Below, piece by piece: positions 50,130 to 61,751 of a stretch of DNA of 64,000 bases; within the stretch, counting starts at the first letter, position 1, and each line of letters begins with the position of its first letter. The notes below the pieces were generated by a model that ran no database searches, was not told where the DNA came from, and saw nothing but the letters and a program-made list of their open reading frames with translations. The translations under genes were made by a program, and so were the position numbers. The stretch is taken from contig CM067084.1 in the NCBI GenBank assembly GCA_034008185.1, positions 42,979,099 to 43,043,098 on the forward strand. The letters run 5' to 3'. The stretch is from Gorsachius magnificus (lineage: Eukaryota > Chordata > Aves > Pelecaniformes > Ardeidae).

Positions 50130-51572
50130 CTACCAGCCAAGGAAAATAACGTAAGTGTGTCTAATACTCCTAGTCTCAAATAAACCGAACAAATTCAAGA
50201 TTGTGTTTATCACTGACAATAAATTTTTTGTATGAAGTGGTTTTTTGTCTTTTGGATAAAATGAAGCTTCTACTTTTCCCTTTAATGCTAGAAAATATTA
50301 AAAGCCTTTTGAACATGATGTTAACACAGCCAACAATGTGTTCTGAGAAATAAGAGATTACAGGGAAATTAGAGGTATGAGAATATTTTACTAATTAAGA
50401 ATTTTATCTTTTTATGTGAGGAAGCCTGCCTTACTTAAAGTAATTCCATTTAATTGGCCTTCCATTTTGAAAATTGTTTGCTTTTGCAAAGCCAAAAAAT
50501 ACTGTATCTCAGTAAATGCTGCAGCGGGGACCTGTGAATGTAAGTTCCCCTCTTGGCCTTTCAGTCCATTTTGCCAGCTTGCTTCCTGAGCTTGCAGCTT
50601 TGTTTTTGCCATGATTTGCAAGGTGTAGGATTAGGACCAGACAAGGATGCACTTGTTGCATACTCCAGATCAGCTGACCAATTCCTGCCAATGCATGGGC
50701 TAAGAAAGGGAGAGGAAGGCAGGTACAGTAATGTCCCCAGACCTCCTCTGGGGCAGAGTTCATGCTGAAGGGATATAGAGGCATTCAGATTACTCTACTC
50801 CATTCCAGTCTGTCAAGTCTAGAGTTTCCTTAATGTAGCAGCATATTGCTGCCTAGGAAGCGCTTTGAAATGTTAGATACCTCCTCTTCACAGAGGATTC
50901 CAGGCCAGCTTAGGAAAAAAACCCCTCCTTTTCTCAGACTGAATGAGCTGTGTTCTTTCTGTCCATCAGGGGTAACTCAGAAACAGTGAAGGCATTGTGC
51001 ATGGTGTCCTCATGCTGGTTTTTTTTTCTACCATAAATGGAAGTTTCCCTTCCTTCATCAGGTTGTACAGACGGAAGCAGGACCTCTGCTGTTTCAGGCA
51101 GTGGCCAACCTCGCAGCTGATTTCAGGGTTGTTTTTTTTTTTTTTTTTTTCTGTTACATTACAGTTAGCACTGCTTTTTCAGTTACTTGGTATGAGAGAA
51201 AATCCTGCAGCACATTCTTCTGTGTATAATTTCTAAACCTCTGGATCAGGCATGGAAAGTGGAACTTTGCAGCCACACTCAGTGAGTGCAAGAGAAACCA
51301 AGAACTTTGCATCCAAAAAGGCATTTTGCCCTTCTCTTCTTTCTGATCCAAAACCTAGAACTTACTTTCTTTTAGGAAGGAAATTCCTAGCCATCCAATG
51401 TACTGTGGGTCTTTATGCCATTGCTTGCCACCATCTGTCATGAGCAATTTGTTGACAGATTAGAGTTCAGGCTGGTTGTGGGATGCTCTGGTGGTCTGCA
51501 AATGAGTAGGTCCAGAAGCACCATAGTATGACCCATGTAGAGGGTGTTAAAAAAGTAATGTGCAGAACATTG
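50130..51572. other. unique sequence, GC somewhat raised, no supported gene
   Basis: A T run lies at 51129-51150. Overlapping frames on both strands between 50509 and 51200 reach 91 codons. On the minus strand 51187-51240 has a good acceptor (GCCTGATCCAG) and 18 open codons. None is supported by a recognisable domain. Confidence 0.4.
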
Positions 51573-51655
51573 AAGAGGCCAGGTTGGAAGGGACCCTGAA
51601 ATATCATCTGGTCCAGCCTTTCATAGGAAAGGGAGCCTAGATGAGATTATCTTCC
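51573..51655 (-). mobile_element. old CR1 LINE 3' remnant
   Basis: The plus strand reads AGAGGCCAGGTTGGAAGGG, then ATCATCTGGTCCAGCC and GGAAAGGGAGCCTAGATGAG. This is the reverse complement of the 3' region of a CR1 subfamily different from the copies at 43890 and 61752. It lacks the terminal ATTCTATG repeats and is more diverged, so it is older. The 5' limit (toward higher coordinates) is uncertain; related sequence may continue past 51655. Confidence 0.7.
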
Positions 51656-54600
51656 CTTTCCTAGAGGAGATGCCTCTAATAAGCCTTTCCTGCAGCTTTG
51701 GTGGATTCTTGTCCGTCTCCTTACTTTACTCTTCACTGGAACTGGTTCATGTTCTTCCCTATAGGAATTTTGACACTGCATCTCTCAGGCTCTGGACTGA
51801 TCTCCAGCCAGTAAGTAACAAATTCCTCTTCAAGTTCTTTTCTAATTAGGCAGCTGGTGAACGTGTTTCACCAAATTTCAAGTGTGACCCAAAATCAGTC
51901 TGGTTCTAAATATGGGGTGGGGGAAACACTCTGATTCTGTGTCTGTTAAGGTGACCTCAAACTCTATAGGTTCAGCTCCTTAATGACTACCTTCTGTTCA
52001 CCTTCTCATCCTTTGCCATCAGGCATCCTATCTCAAAGTGTAAAAACATGGAGTTGTAGGTGTGGAAAGGTCAAATATAAAAAAATAATTACGTACTTTC
52101 ATTTCAGCCTGGCACTAACAGAACATGAAATTAAAAACAATGCTTTGCTAGATAAGGAAGAACTGATTGCATGTAGAGAGGCCCCAGTCCTCAACTATCA
52201 AATGTTCTATCTGACTCTAACCCCACATTATTTAGAACAGGATACCCAGAAAAATCTGTTTCCTCCAGATCACATTGATGTAATGGTATACAGGGTAATT
52301 AATATTCTGGATTTCCACCTGGCCCACTGGAATCCTCAAAGGCAAAATGAGACAAGAAAGCAAACAAAACATTTCCTTTCTTTTCCAGAGAAAGATAAAT
52401 AGGAACAGCTAAGCAAGCTCTGACAAGCTTTAAAATCTGATATAAAATTGGATTCTATTATACCACCTAAAGAGGATGCCGAAGTCATGAAATTGATAAG
52501 AGTTGGTTATTCCACTAAATAAACCTCTGTTTTAGGAAGAAGAAAAAAACAGTTGCTGACTAGAAACTTTTAATTCAGAACTGAAACGCTGTCTATAAGG
52601 CTAAAAGCTGATGGGGTAAAAAGCCTAACAATTTGCTAGACATTAGAGGAAGCAAAGCAGGTCATCTCAAAGCATTTGTTGTTGTTCTTGAGCCGTTTAA
52701 TTACCAACTCCTGGAGGTATGAAGTCTGCAGGAAAATAATGGAACAGATTTCTGAATAGTGGAGACCAATTCTTTCGGTATTACACTCAACTTTAGCCTG
52801 AAAAGCAAACAAATGTACTTGAAGTTGGCTACTCTATCCACTATCCTTTCCCTAATTTGACTAAGTAGATAGCAAGACAAACAGAACGTGCTTTCTCTGG
52901 GCAGAGGTGGCTATCGCTACGCAGCAAGCTAAAATCAATGGTATTTGTGATAATTGACTGAGTTTGCTCATTTGCTGTACCTACCAAGTTCTGCTATCAG
53001 AGAAGATACAGTATCCTGGTGGATTTTAAAGCTGGTTTTTTTAATCAAAACTGTGATGCATGGCAAGAGGTTTGCATTTTCTCCTTTCTTTGGCCACCAG
53101 GTAAGAGAGTGGTGCAGGATGTAAAAAAATACACTGATCTCCACTGGATTTAGTGAGTAGTTTTAAAACTAATTTCATACCAATTTATCACTCCATTTCA
53201 TTTTTTTGATATGTGAGTAGAGTTATGTATCCAACAACAGATATGCAAAACCCTCAAATGCTGCCAAAGAATACAAGTTATACAAGCGGGCATGTCACAG
53301 GCTGACTTAGTGACTCAAGTCTTGGCAGCTGCCCTATAAACAAAGCTACTGAATTGCTTTGAATCTGTCTAATCATAGAACTTCTTATGCAGCTCACTTT
53401 CAGAGATATGCTTTAAAGAATTACTAGAGAGTGAAAATTTGATCAAAATGCATGAATTAGTAATGACTTGAAAAATTAGAGTAGGCTTTAGAAATCCAAT
53501 TATAATAGTTGTATTTCAGTCTCTGAATTTTAACCAGACATGAATACATGATAAATCTAAAGTAAAGATTTGCAAATCAAAATGCATTCTCTTTCTGTAT
53601 TACTGTAATTTTTCATTTCTGCATTGGGACTCAGACTTCAACTCCTGTGCCAAACACCACTGTCAGAACTGCTGATCACCCACAAAAACTGATTTTGTAT
53701 ATCAGGCAAATATTGAGGATCCAGCAGTGTACGTTGCTTTGCAGATGATTAGAGGCCTGTTCATACATTCTGAGTGTTTTAAATATACACAAAATAACTG
53801 TGCAAGGGAAAAAAATTAAACTAAATAATTAGAAACCAAGAACTATGATTCTGCAGGTCAGATCTCTCCTCAGTTATAATATTACAGAGGTAGCAGAGTT
53901 CCAAGAGAGGATAGTCATGCTGCTTATTAACTGTTATTTGCCAGTTTGTAAAAGTGTAAAATGTATTTATACTCCAGAGTTGATAGCAATGAGTGTTGAG
54001 TATTAATAGCTGTTGAGGATACCTTTGCTAGCATAAAATCGCCTGCTTAATTGATAGCAAGTCCCCTTAAGCAAATCCCTATATATATTTTGAAAATTTA
54101 GAATGATTGATTTACTACAATGCTAGAGTCTTTATAGGTAGATTTGTACTAATCTGCACCTGTGACTGTAATGTCTCAATACAGCTCTTTCTTTCTCTTT
54201 TGACTTCCAGGACTGGGGTCTCTGTCACCTCTCCCTGGGGAGGAGGGAAAAAGCATTTATGGTCAGTTTGGTTTGACACTGGCATTTCATTTAGAAATTA
54301 AATGTGAGATCTCAGTTTATGTATATTTTCAGCTACCATTAGCAAATCTTGACAGTCTGTCACACGCTCTGGAGCAGCATTTACCATTAGCCCAGGTCCA
54401 TGTAAGTTAACACTTCCTTCTGCATTTTCTCTAAATTGCGCAGCTCAGAAGCTGTGCCCCAATGCATTTGGAGATGAACTTTAGTTTTCTCTGATAAGCC
54501 AAAAATGACTTTTAACTGAATGTTTCTCTGAACATCCAGAAATTAAGGGAAGCTGGAGGCAAAGAGCTACCTAAGACTAAGACAACTAACGAAGCCTGCT

Positions 54601-55416
54601 TTTCTCCAGAAGGTGGAGAGCTATGTCATGCAGGAGGCGTTGGAGTGAGGCAGAAAATTCCAACTAATTTCCTTGGGGGATTCTTGTATAGTTCTTGCCT
54701 TCCCTGACTACAAATGCTGTCAAAGATGCCTAGTCCTCACAGGGGGATTTGGCAAAGAAGGAAAACTCCACACGTGCAGGACCTGTATGCAGTCAATGCC
54801 TTAGTGCTATGTGCTGTTGCATGACTTTTTGTCTACAGCACAGAGCTAGACTCTGATTTGGTTGACTAGTATGCTGGTTTCAGTCTCACCGAAGTGGATG
54901 GGATCTAAGCATTTCCCTGAAGCTGAGCTTACATTTTTCAAGTATCGCTTTACATACAGATGTTTCTGCAAAATGACTAATATTTCAGTGCCTAAGTTCC
55001 ATTTAAGTTGTGAACAAAAATATTTTGTGTAAACACAGCACCAAGGCTTGAAACTTACAGAAATTAAACACATTTAGCTTATTTAAACAACTATGATTGT
55101 ATTTCAAGCTATCACTAATTGAAAATGCCATTAACAAAGTTTAATGTGTTTTTAGTCCCCTGTGTCTGTGAAACAGACCCCACAGATCTTTGTTGGCACC
55201 CTGTAGTATTTTAATTTCTGTTACCAACAGATTTTCATGGTCAAATGTTCTAAGAAACTCTCCTTGGAAATGAAGTTTGAATTTCATTCCAGCGTGTAGA
55301 GTGATTACTGAACCATTTTTCTTCCTTAAGCAGTATAAATATTTTTTTTCCAACAGTTTATGATATAATGACCACTTGAGGGAAAATTAGTAGCCAAAAG
55401 CAACCTTGCTATTCAT
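51656..55416. other. unique AT-rich sequence with one 139-codon frame
   Basis: A plus-strand ATG frame at 51983-52402 encodes 139 residues. It contains no recognised domain, no signal peptide and no codon signature that stands out, so I do not call it a gene. A minus-strand patch at 54160-54234 has a very pyrimidine-rich acceptor and 25 open codons, but a weak CAG|GTGCAG donor. No transposons were seen. Confidence 0.45.
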
Positions 55417-55421
55417 ACCAA

Positions 55422-55587
55422 TGTTGTGGTTTAACCCGGCTGGCAACTAAGCACCACGCAGCCGCTCGCTCACTCCCCCCACTCCCTCAGTGGGATGGGG
55501 GAGAGAATCGGAGAAAAGAAAAAATAAGTAAGACCCGTGGGTTGAGATAGAGACAGTTTAATAAGAGAGAAGAATAAAAATAAAAAA

Positions 55588-55618
<31 letters not shown>

Positions 55619-56038
55619 GTAAGAAAATATACAGAATATATAAAACAAGTGATGCACAATGCAATTGCTCACCACCCACTGACCGATGCCCGTCCCGTCC
55701 CGAGCCGCGATCACCCCCCTGAGCCGCGATCACACAGCCCGAGCTGCGACCACTCTGCCTGCGACCGACCGGTCGACTAACCCCCCCCGAGCATGACGTT
55801 CTATGGTATGGAATAGCTCTTTGGACAGTTTGGGTCCTAGCTGTGCTGTACTCCCAGCTTGTTATGCACCTGGCCGAGCAGGAGAAGCTCAAAAAGTCCT
55901 TGAGCAGTCTGAGCACTGCTTGGCAACAACTGAAAACATCAGCGTGTTATCAACATTCTTCTAGCACTGAATCCAAAGCACAGCACTATGCTAGCTTCTG
56001 TGAAGAAAATTAACTCTATCCCAGCCGAAACCAGGACA
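55422..56038 (-). mobile_element. solo LTR, ATT-microsatellite subfamily, TSD ACCAA
   Basis: The element starts TGTTGTGGTTTAACCCGG on the plus strand and ends CCAGCCGAAACCAGGACA, with perfect 5-bp duplications ACCAA at 55417-55421 and 56039-56043. Sense is minus, with the ATTAAA signal at plus-strand 55557-55562. It is the closest relative of 29306-29884. The extra length comes from a longer A/AAT-rich stretch and a duplication of about 20 bp around GAGCCGCGATCAC near 55700-55735. The frames of 148 and 75 codons across it are LTR sequence and not genes. Confidence 0.93.
55588..55617. repeat. (AAT)n microsatellite in the LTR
   Basis: Ten perfect AAT copies lie inside the solo LTR, next to an A-rich AAAATAAAAAAAAT stretch that the sister LTR at 29306 lacks. 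Confidence 0.9.
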
Positions 56039-56043
56039 ACCAA

Positions 56044-57057
56044 TATGTATGCAGATTCTCTGTTGCTCATACAAATGAATCCTATTCTTTTAGCCATAGA
56101 GTTTGGACCACGTACATGTCATAGACAAATATCTATAGTGGAAGAAATAGCTACCTACCTTCAATTCAGCTTAGTAGTACAAACTTTGTAATTTATGGAA
56201 ATGTTTTGTTCTATGTTTGGTTTTTTTGAATGGTTGACATATTAGACATAATGAGAAATGACAAGGAATAATGAGACTACTCAGATGATATATTAGATGA
56301 TTTTTCAAGGAACACAGTCCCAGACATGGGCCACACTGTAACATAAGTTTTTTTTTTTTAGGTAGAACTCACTGTTGCACTCGGTGGACAGTTCTGTTCA
56401 ATAAATGCAATGGCAATGCACTCTCTCTTCTGCTTTTTTACTTGCCATTATTCTTTGGATAGGTAGCTTTCAAAGGGAAGGGTTTTTTTGAGGGGTTTGG
56501 GGTTTTTGTTTTGTTTTGTTTTTCCCTTCCACAAGAAAAGGTAACACTAGCAGCTCAGGCACCAGAAGGAGAAAAACCCATATGAAAAAAAGTAAATTCC
56601 TCCTGCCACAAAGAGTGTAATGAAATATTTGGGAAATGTCCAGTGCATAGAATCACAAGTATTTAATTGACTGTGAAATTGATCCATCTATGATAATATA
56701 TAAAATAATGTATAAGATATTATAATAGATAATGCAAGAGATTTGCCTTAGCAGGTGGAACTTTAGAGATACACAATGTGTCAAAGATTATATATCAGTT
56801 AATGTGTGAATGTTTAAATTAAGGAACAAATCTAATTTTGTTATAATTCAGGAACTGAGAAGAAAAATGAAATTGCAAATTGGACTTAGACAAGGTAAAA
56901 CCTGCTCAGTGAACTGTAGTTTTTACAGACTTAAGCATATTCTGTGGACTTCACAGAATAGATCTGGCAGATGAACATCACTGAAAGATAATGCTTTACA
57001 ACTTTTAGAAAAGTTGCTAGCTTCAGCTACATGCATAAATAGTGTATGTTAGAATAG
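56044..57057. other. unique AT-rich sequence
   Basis: Nothing beyond homopolymer runs and short frames is seen in this interval. Confidence 0.5.
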
Positions 57058-57120
57058 AATAGAATCATAGAATTGCTTTGGTTGGAAAAGACCTTTAAGA
57101 TGATCAAGTCCAACCTTGTT
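57058..57120 (-). mobile_element. short CR1 LINE 3' tail
   Basis: The plus strand reads AATAGAATCATAGAAT, then GGTTGGAAAAGACCTTTAAG and TCAAGTCCAACC. In the minus sense this is the last part of a CR1 3' region followed by its octamer tail (partly degenerated to AGAAT repeats). It is a severely 5'-truncated insertion of the younger CR1 type. The two ends are judged by eye. Confidence 0.85.
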
Positions 57121-57201
57121 GCTCTAGAAGAAAAGATAATTTCTATTGTATGTGTATTCTGTGAGTGTGTAGATATATAGACACTTATATGTGGTGATAC
57201 A

Positions 57202-57220
57202 TGTGTGTGTATATATATAT
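57202..57220. repeat. short TG/TA microsatellite
   Basis: A TGTGTGTG run passes into ATATATATAT, followed by AAAATAAA. It is short and lies about 80 bp from the CR1 tail. Confidence 0.7.
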
Positions 57221-58938
57221 AAAATAAATTAGTCATGTACAGAGGGTGTAAAAATGAAAGTGCAGTAGTCCCTGTATGAAGTCGACATGTACTGTTCTTT
57301 CTCTAGGAAAATATGAGTATAAGATGCAGTGCTGGTGTAGCATTGGGCATGAATGAATATCTAGCTGCATTTTCTCTAGCCTTGCATTAATTCATCCCAA
57401 GGAAAGTAACTCTCTCAAATCAAAACAGCAGCAGTAGTTTTGATAAGTGACAGCTAATTCGTAAGTATTGCTGAGGGCAGTGTATTTAAACAGCCTTACA
57501 AATGCAGAGGAGAAAAAAGCTCTGTAAAGGAACACTGTATCTGTTTGAAGCGAAATTGCCAGAAGGATTTTGCACAAGGAAGATGATTCACTTTTGTAAC
57601 AGCTGTTCCAGAATAAGGGGCAGAGATTTCTGTGTTCTCTGCCCATCTGTGGGTCTTTCTTAAGAACTGCAGCATTCGTTTGTATGTGAGGTTAACTGCT
57701 TGTAGTGTTAATTGCAGCAATACATCTTCGAGGTCAAACACCATACAAGATTCTCAAGTGTTAGTCACTTGTATAAATAGGAATGGCTAGATGAGCTAAA
57801 ATGCAACTGTTTTTCTGAAGAGTTTTACATTCCTATGTTCCAAAAATATCTTTATTTCCTCTTCTGAGATATCTGTTTGCAGCTGTGGGAAAGTGCATTC
57901 AAAGTTGCCTTTGTGCTTTTTTCTGAAAGCAGGCAGAAGTGTGCTTGTTCCTATATCCTATAGTAATGAGTTCAAAGCCGTGCAGCCGAGACCCTTATTT
58001 CCTATTCTTCTTTTAGTTTCTCAAGATTGTGGCTGCTGAGGAAAGCTCACATTGTGAAGAGAAAAATGCTGCTGAGATACCTTGGGCCATTTCTGTGGAA
58101 ACGAGCATCATGTGAGCTAATAAACTGGCCTTGCAGTTTGTCTGAAATCAGTGAAATGAGTGATGTCTTAAGTGAATATGTTCTTGGTGACTGCTGAAGA
58201 GGGCCAGGTGTGTTTTTGTGTAGCCAGAGTGTAGTTCGCTGCTGAAGTGCTTGTATTTAAGGCAATCCAATGGAAAGATGCAGAGAAGGAGGTGGCAGGG
58301 TCAGAGTGATAGATAAGGGATTAGATAGGTCTTTTGCATTCTTCCTGTATGTCACTACAATGAATTTCTGCTTCATGAGGCTATATCTAGAGCCTTAAGC
58401 CATCCAGAAGTCCTGGACCAGATGTCAGACCTGTCACCAGATGATCATCCTGTCCTGCGTGGCCTCTCCTCTGGGTGAGAGCAGGAGGGCTAGAGACCCT
58501 CTGATGAAAGTAAAAGCTTAAAAACTGCAATTCTGTAGCAAGAAATTAATTCTGCCTCTGCAGGGGTTAATAATCTCTGTAAGGTTTGCCCAGAAGATGC
58601 CAGCAGTGAATTACCACAGAGCTAGTGGAAAAATAAAAGGAGCCGAATATCTAACTCTTGCAAATGCTTCACTGCTTAAAGCATGGTTGCTTGAAATAGA
58701 TTACTTTTTTTTCATTAAGGTTAATTTTTACTGTGAAGGTCCTCATTTTATTCTCTGAATCCCTGAGGATAGTGTGTTAGACTGTCCATGGTTACTAGTC
58801 AGAAAACATTCAGGTTTAGATTTGGTCTACGTTTCCTAATAATGGCCTTCCACATAAACAATGGGGCTAAATGACTTGTTTCAAAGATGTGTTAGGTTTA
58901 GCCTTTTTGCATCTTATATATTTTTTACCTGACCTGTT

Positions 58939-59003
58939 CTCTTCCTGTTTACTGTCCTTTTCAGAGTAAAAGCATAACTCTTCTTGTTTACTGTCCCTCT
59001 CAG
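58939..59003. repeat. 26-bp direct repeat at 39-bp spacing
   Basis: CTCTTCCTGTTTACTGTCC-type text at 58939-58964 recurs at 58978-59003 with three substitutions. The spacing of 39 is a multiple of three. On the plus strand each copy ends like a 3' splice site (CTTTTCAG and CCTCTCAG). On the minus strand both copies read DSKQEE in one frame. A local tandem duplication explains it. Confidence 0.75.
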
Positions 59004-61751
59004 TTTGAATTACAAATTTGACCTGACATTAAGCTGTTCCTTTTTGTACTGGAGGAAAAGAAAAAAAAAATAAATCTAAGTCATATGGTATTATCCTTCA
59101 CTTTCATTGAACCATCTGGACTCCTGGAGGCAGAGCTCGAAACTGTCAATGTCTCTTGACGCAAAGCAAATAGAGTTAGCTAAAAGGGAAGTTCAAGCTG
59201 GAGAATCGTCCTGTAGAAAGTTTAGAGCAGTTCAACACTGGAGGAAGGAAATCATTATCTGTCAGAAGAGCCCCATCCTGCCCAAAAGCCAGAGCACTAG
59301 ATATCTAATGCTGTTCCTTTAAAGATTAGGCTCATAGTCAAGATTTCAGTGGAAAACAGATTTTGGTTTTACTAAAGCTTATTTTTGTTTTACTGTTTGC
59401 AAAACTTATGTTCCAAACAAGAGGGAGACATCTAGTCTCATACCAGGACTTCCTTAATTTAAGGGAGCTACAAGGAGGACTTGTTAGTGCATGGATCACC
59501 CCCTCAACAATAGAATTGAAACACGTATGATTTTATGATATACATAATACAGGTCAATTCCAGGTCCTTCTGAACTGTACCGAATGTAATATGCCATCTA
59601 CAATAATTATGTTGATGACTGTGGTTATGTACCTTTTCAAAAAGATGTCCTTGAATCAAGGTGTTAAATAATACAAATAAATAATGCTGTCATGTCGCAA
59701 TGTGGTTGAAATGCCTTATGATTTGGGCTTTCATGTAGGATCATAAACACTGAAAAAATGGAGTTCACTAGTAATATTTATTCTTTACCCTTAAAAGATT
59801 CCTATTTGAAACTGTGAAGACCCGCTGAAAAGTAAACTCATGTCACATGGAATTGAATGTTTGTTACAAATGATGATTATTATATGAGTCTAGATCATTA
59901 CTTGTCATTTTATGTTCTTGGCAATTGATATTTCTCATTTAAAATATTTATTTTTCCTTTTGGCTGAGTTTCCCTACAAAACTGGAACAGTCGTCTTAAA
60001 AATTATGGTCTCCCAGGCAAAATAAATTAAGTCTTGGAATTATGTCAAGGTTTTTAACTGAAGATGAAGTTTCAAAACAATCTTTGTGCAGAAATGAAAC
60101 TCACCTTTTCCTTTTAACTCATCTTTCTGCCTACTGCTTCTCTGGGTGTTTCTGTCTGTAAATCAAACACACGCTCTTTTTCTTGCTTTCTGGAAGACTT
60201 CCAAAGGTTGGGGGGAAGTCTTACAGGAAACCTTTCCAAAACATATTTAGGACTTGTTCTTCCTGTGCAGATAAAACCCTCAGGTGTGTTTTAATACAGA
60301 CTCACTGAAGATGGAAAACTGTAATATTTGGTTTGCGGCATTTTTTTTTTTTAATTAAAAGGTAGAAATTTGATGGCTATTTTTCCTATTAGAATTTGCA
60401 TCAAGAGTCTCACTTCATTGTTATTTCCTTGTTTCTTTCAGTGAGTTCCAGATGTGCTAATAATTTTATCTTAGTATAAATGTTTATTTGATCAAATGAG
60501 CATGTATTGCATTCTGAGACTTCCTTGTCAGATTATCAGATGGAAGTGAATGCAGCCTCTGCCTTTCATGAAGTTTTCTGCATGGCTTTGATTTGAAAAC
60601 ATCTGCCTTTGAGTTACAAAAATAATCCAGAAGAAAAGACCTATACATACAAGAAAGATATGGCTTCAATTCTTTCCCAGATATAGGCTCAGATTTTCCA
60701 GGTGTCCTGGAGTCTAATTGCATATTTTATTAATCTAATTTTGTCTTGTGCGACTATTGATATACCACATAAATGGAACCTATTCATAGAATACTGCCAA
60801 TTCAGAGAGTTACAATTTTGTACCACTGCAATACCACAAGGTAATTGTGCAATGTTTAAAGTGATTGTTTCTAATTAATTTTACATTTCTTTCTGTTTTT
60901 CTTCCTCTAGGGAGCATACATTGGACTTCTGGCCTTTTATTACTAATATTTTTCAACTATTTATTCTTTCATTTAACCCTTGGAAAACTCAACCCTCCCT
61001 GTTTAATGGGTTTGGGGGGCGGGGGGGCAGCAAGGAGTAGAGATGAACAAAAGCAGTCAAGGCAACAATATATCATCAGTATACATACTGACATTTACAA
61101 TGTTCCCATTATTATTGGAAATATGTTATTAAGAGAAGCTGCTGAATTACTATTTAACTTATTGTGGTGTTTGCTAGTTACATGGTTTGCATATACTGTC
61201 ATCATTATTAAACCTTCCCTTATTTATAAACTACATGTAAATACTGCTTAACAAGGAGAAAAGCAGAGGTAGATGATTATCAGTGTTAGGACCTAACTAA
61301 AGAAGCATGCTGACTTTAAGTTTACATCACATCTTTTGCACTACTCTCTTATGTATTAGGAAATGCTCTGATTTTAATATGACAAAAGTAGAAATTAATA
61401 CAGTCAAACCAGATAGTTGTTGTTAGTCCGGAGGGATATACAGATACTTTCAGGCATGCTGATGGCATGGCTAGCATCATTTATGCATTCAAAATAGGCT
61501 TCAAAAATAATGCTAACATAGCCAAAAAAGGAGACGTGGGGAGAATGATAAGTAATTCAAGGTGTGTTTGTCTGCTTCTTCTCCCCACAGTCTTATTACT
61601 CCCTGGTTTACAAAGAAGGTAAATATTAGTGTTTCCCCTCTTTCAGTTACAATGCTGAAAAAACCAATGCTTACATCAGTGAAACTAAAGTTGGTACTCC
61701 TAAGGTAAATACTGTCTTTTCCCAGGAGTTATTAAATCTTCTTATGCTATC

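Larger units (their letters stand above)
57121..61751. other. unique AT-rich sequence with weak exon-like patches
   Basis: A TG/TA run lies at 57202-57220. Minus-strand patches with good acceptors and a single open frame lie at 57500-57602 (34 codons, GTAAGG donor) and 58081-58193 (37 codons, AAG|GTATCT donor), with matching phases (0 to 2, 2 to 0). Further patches at 58929-59048, 60105-60155 and 60651-60713 also agree in phase, but 58929-59048 carries an in-frame TAA at 59029-59031. A G-rich tract (G6CG7) lies at 61014-61027. None is firm. Confidence 0.4.
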
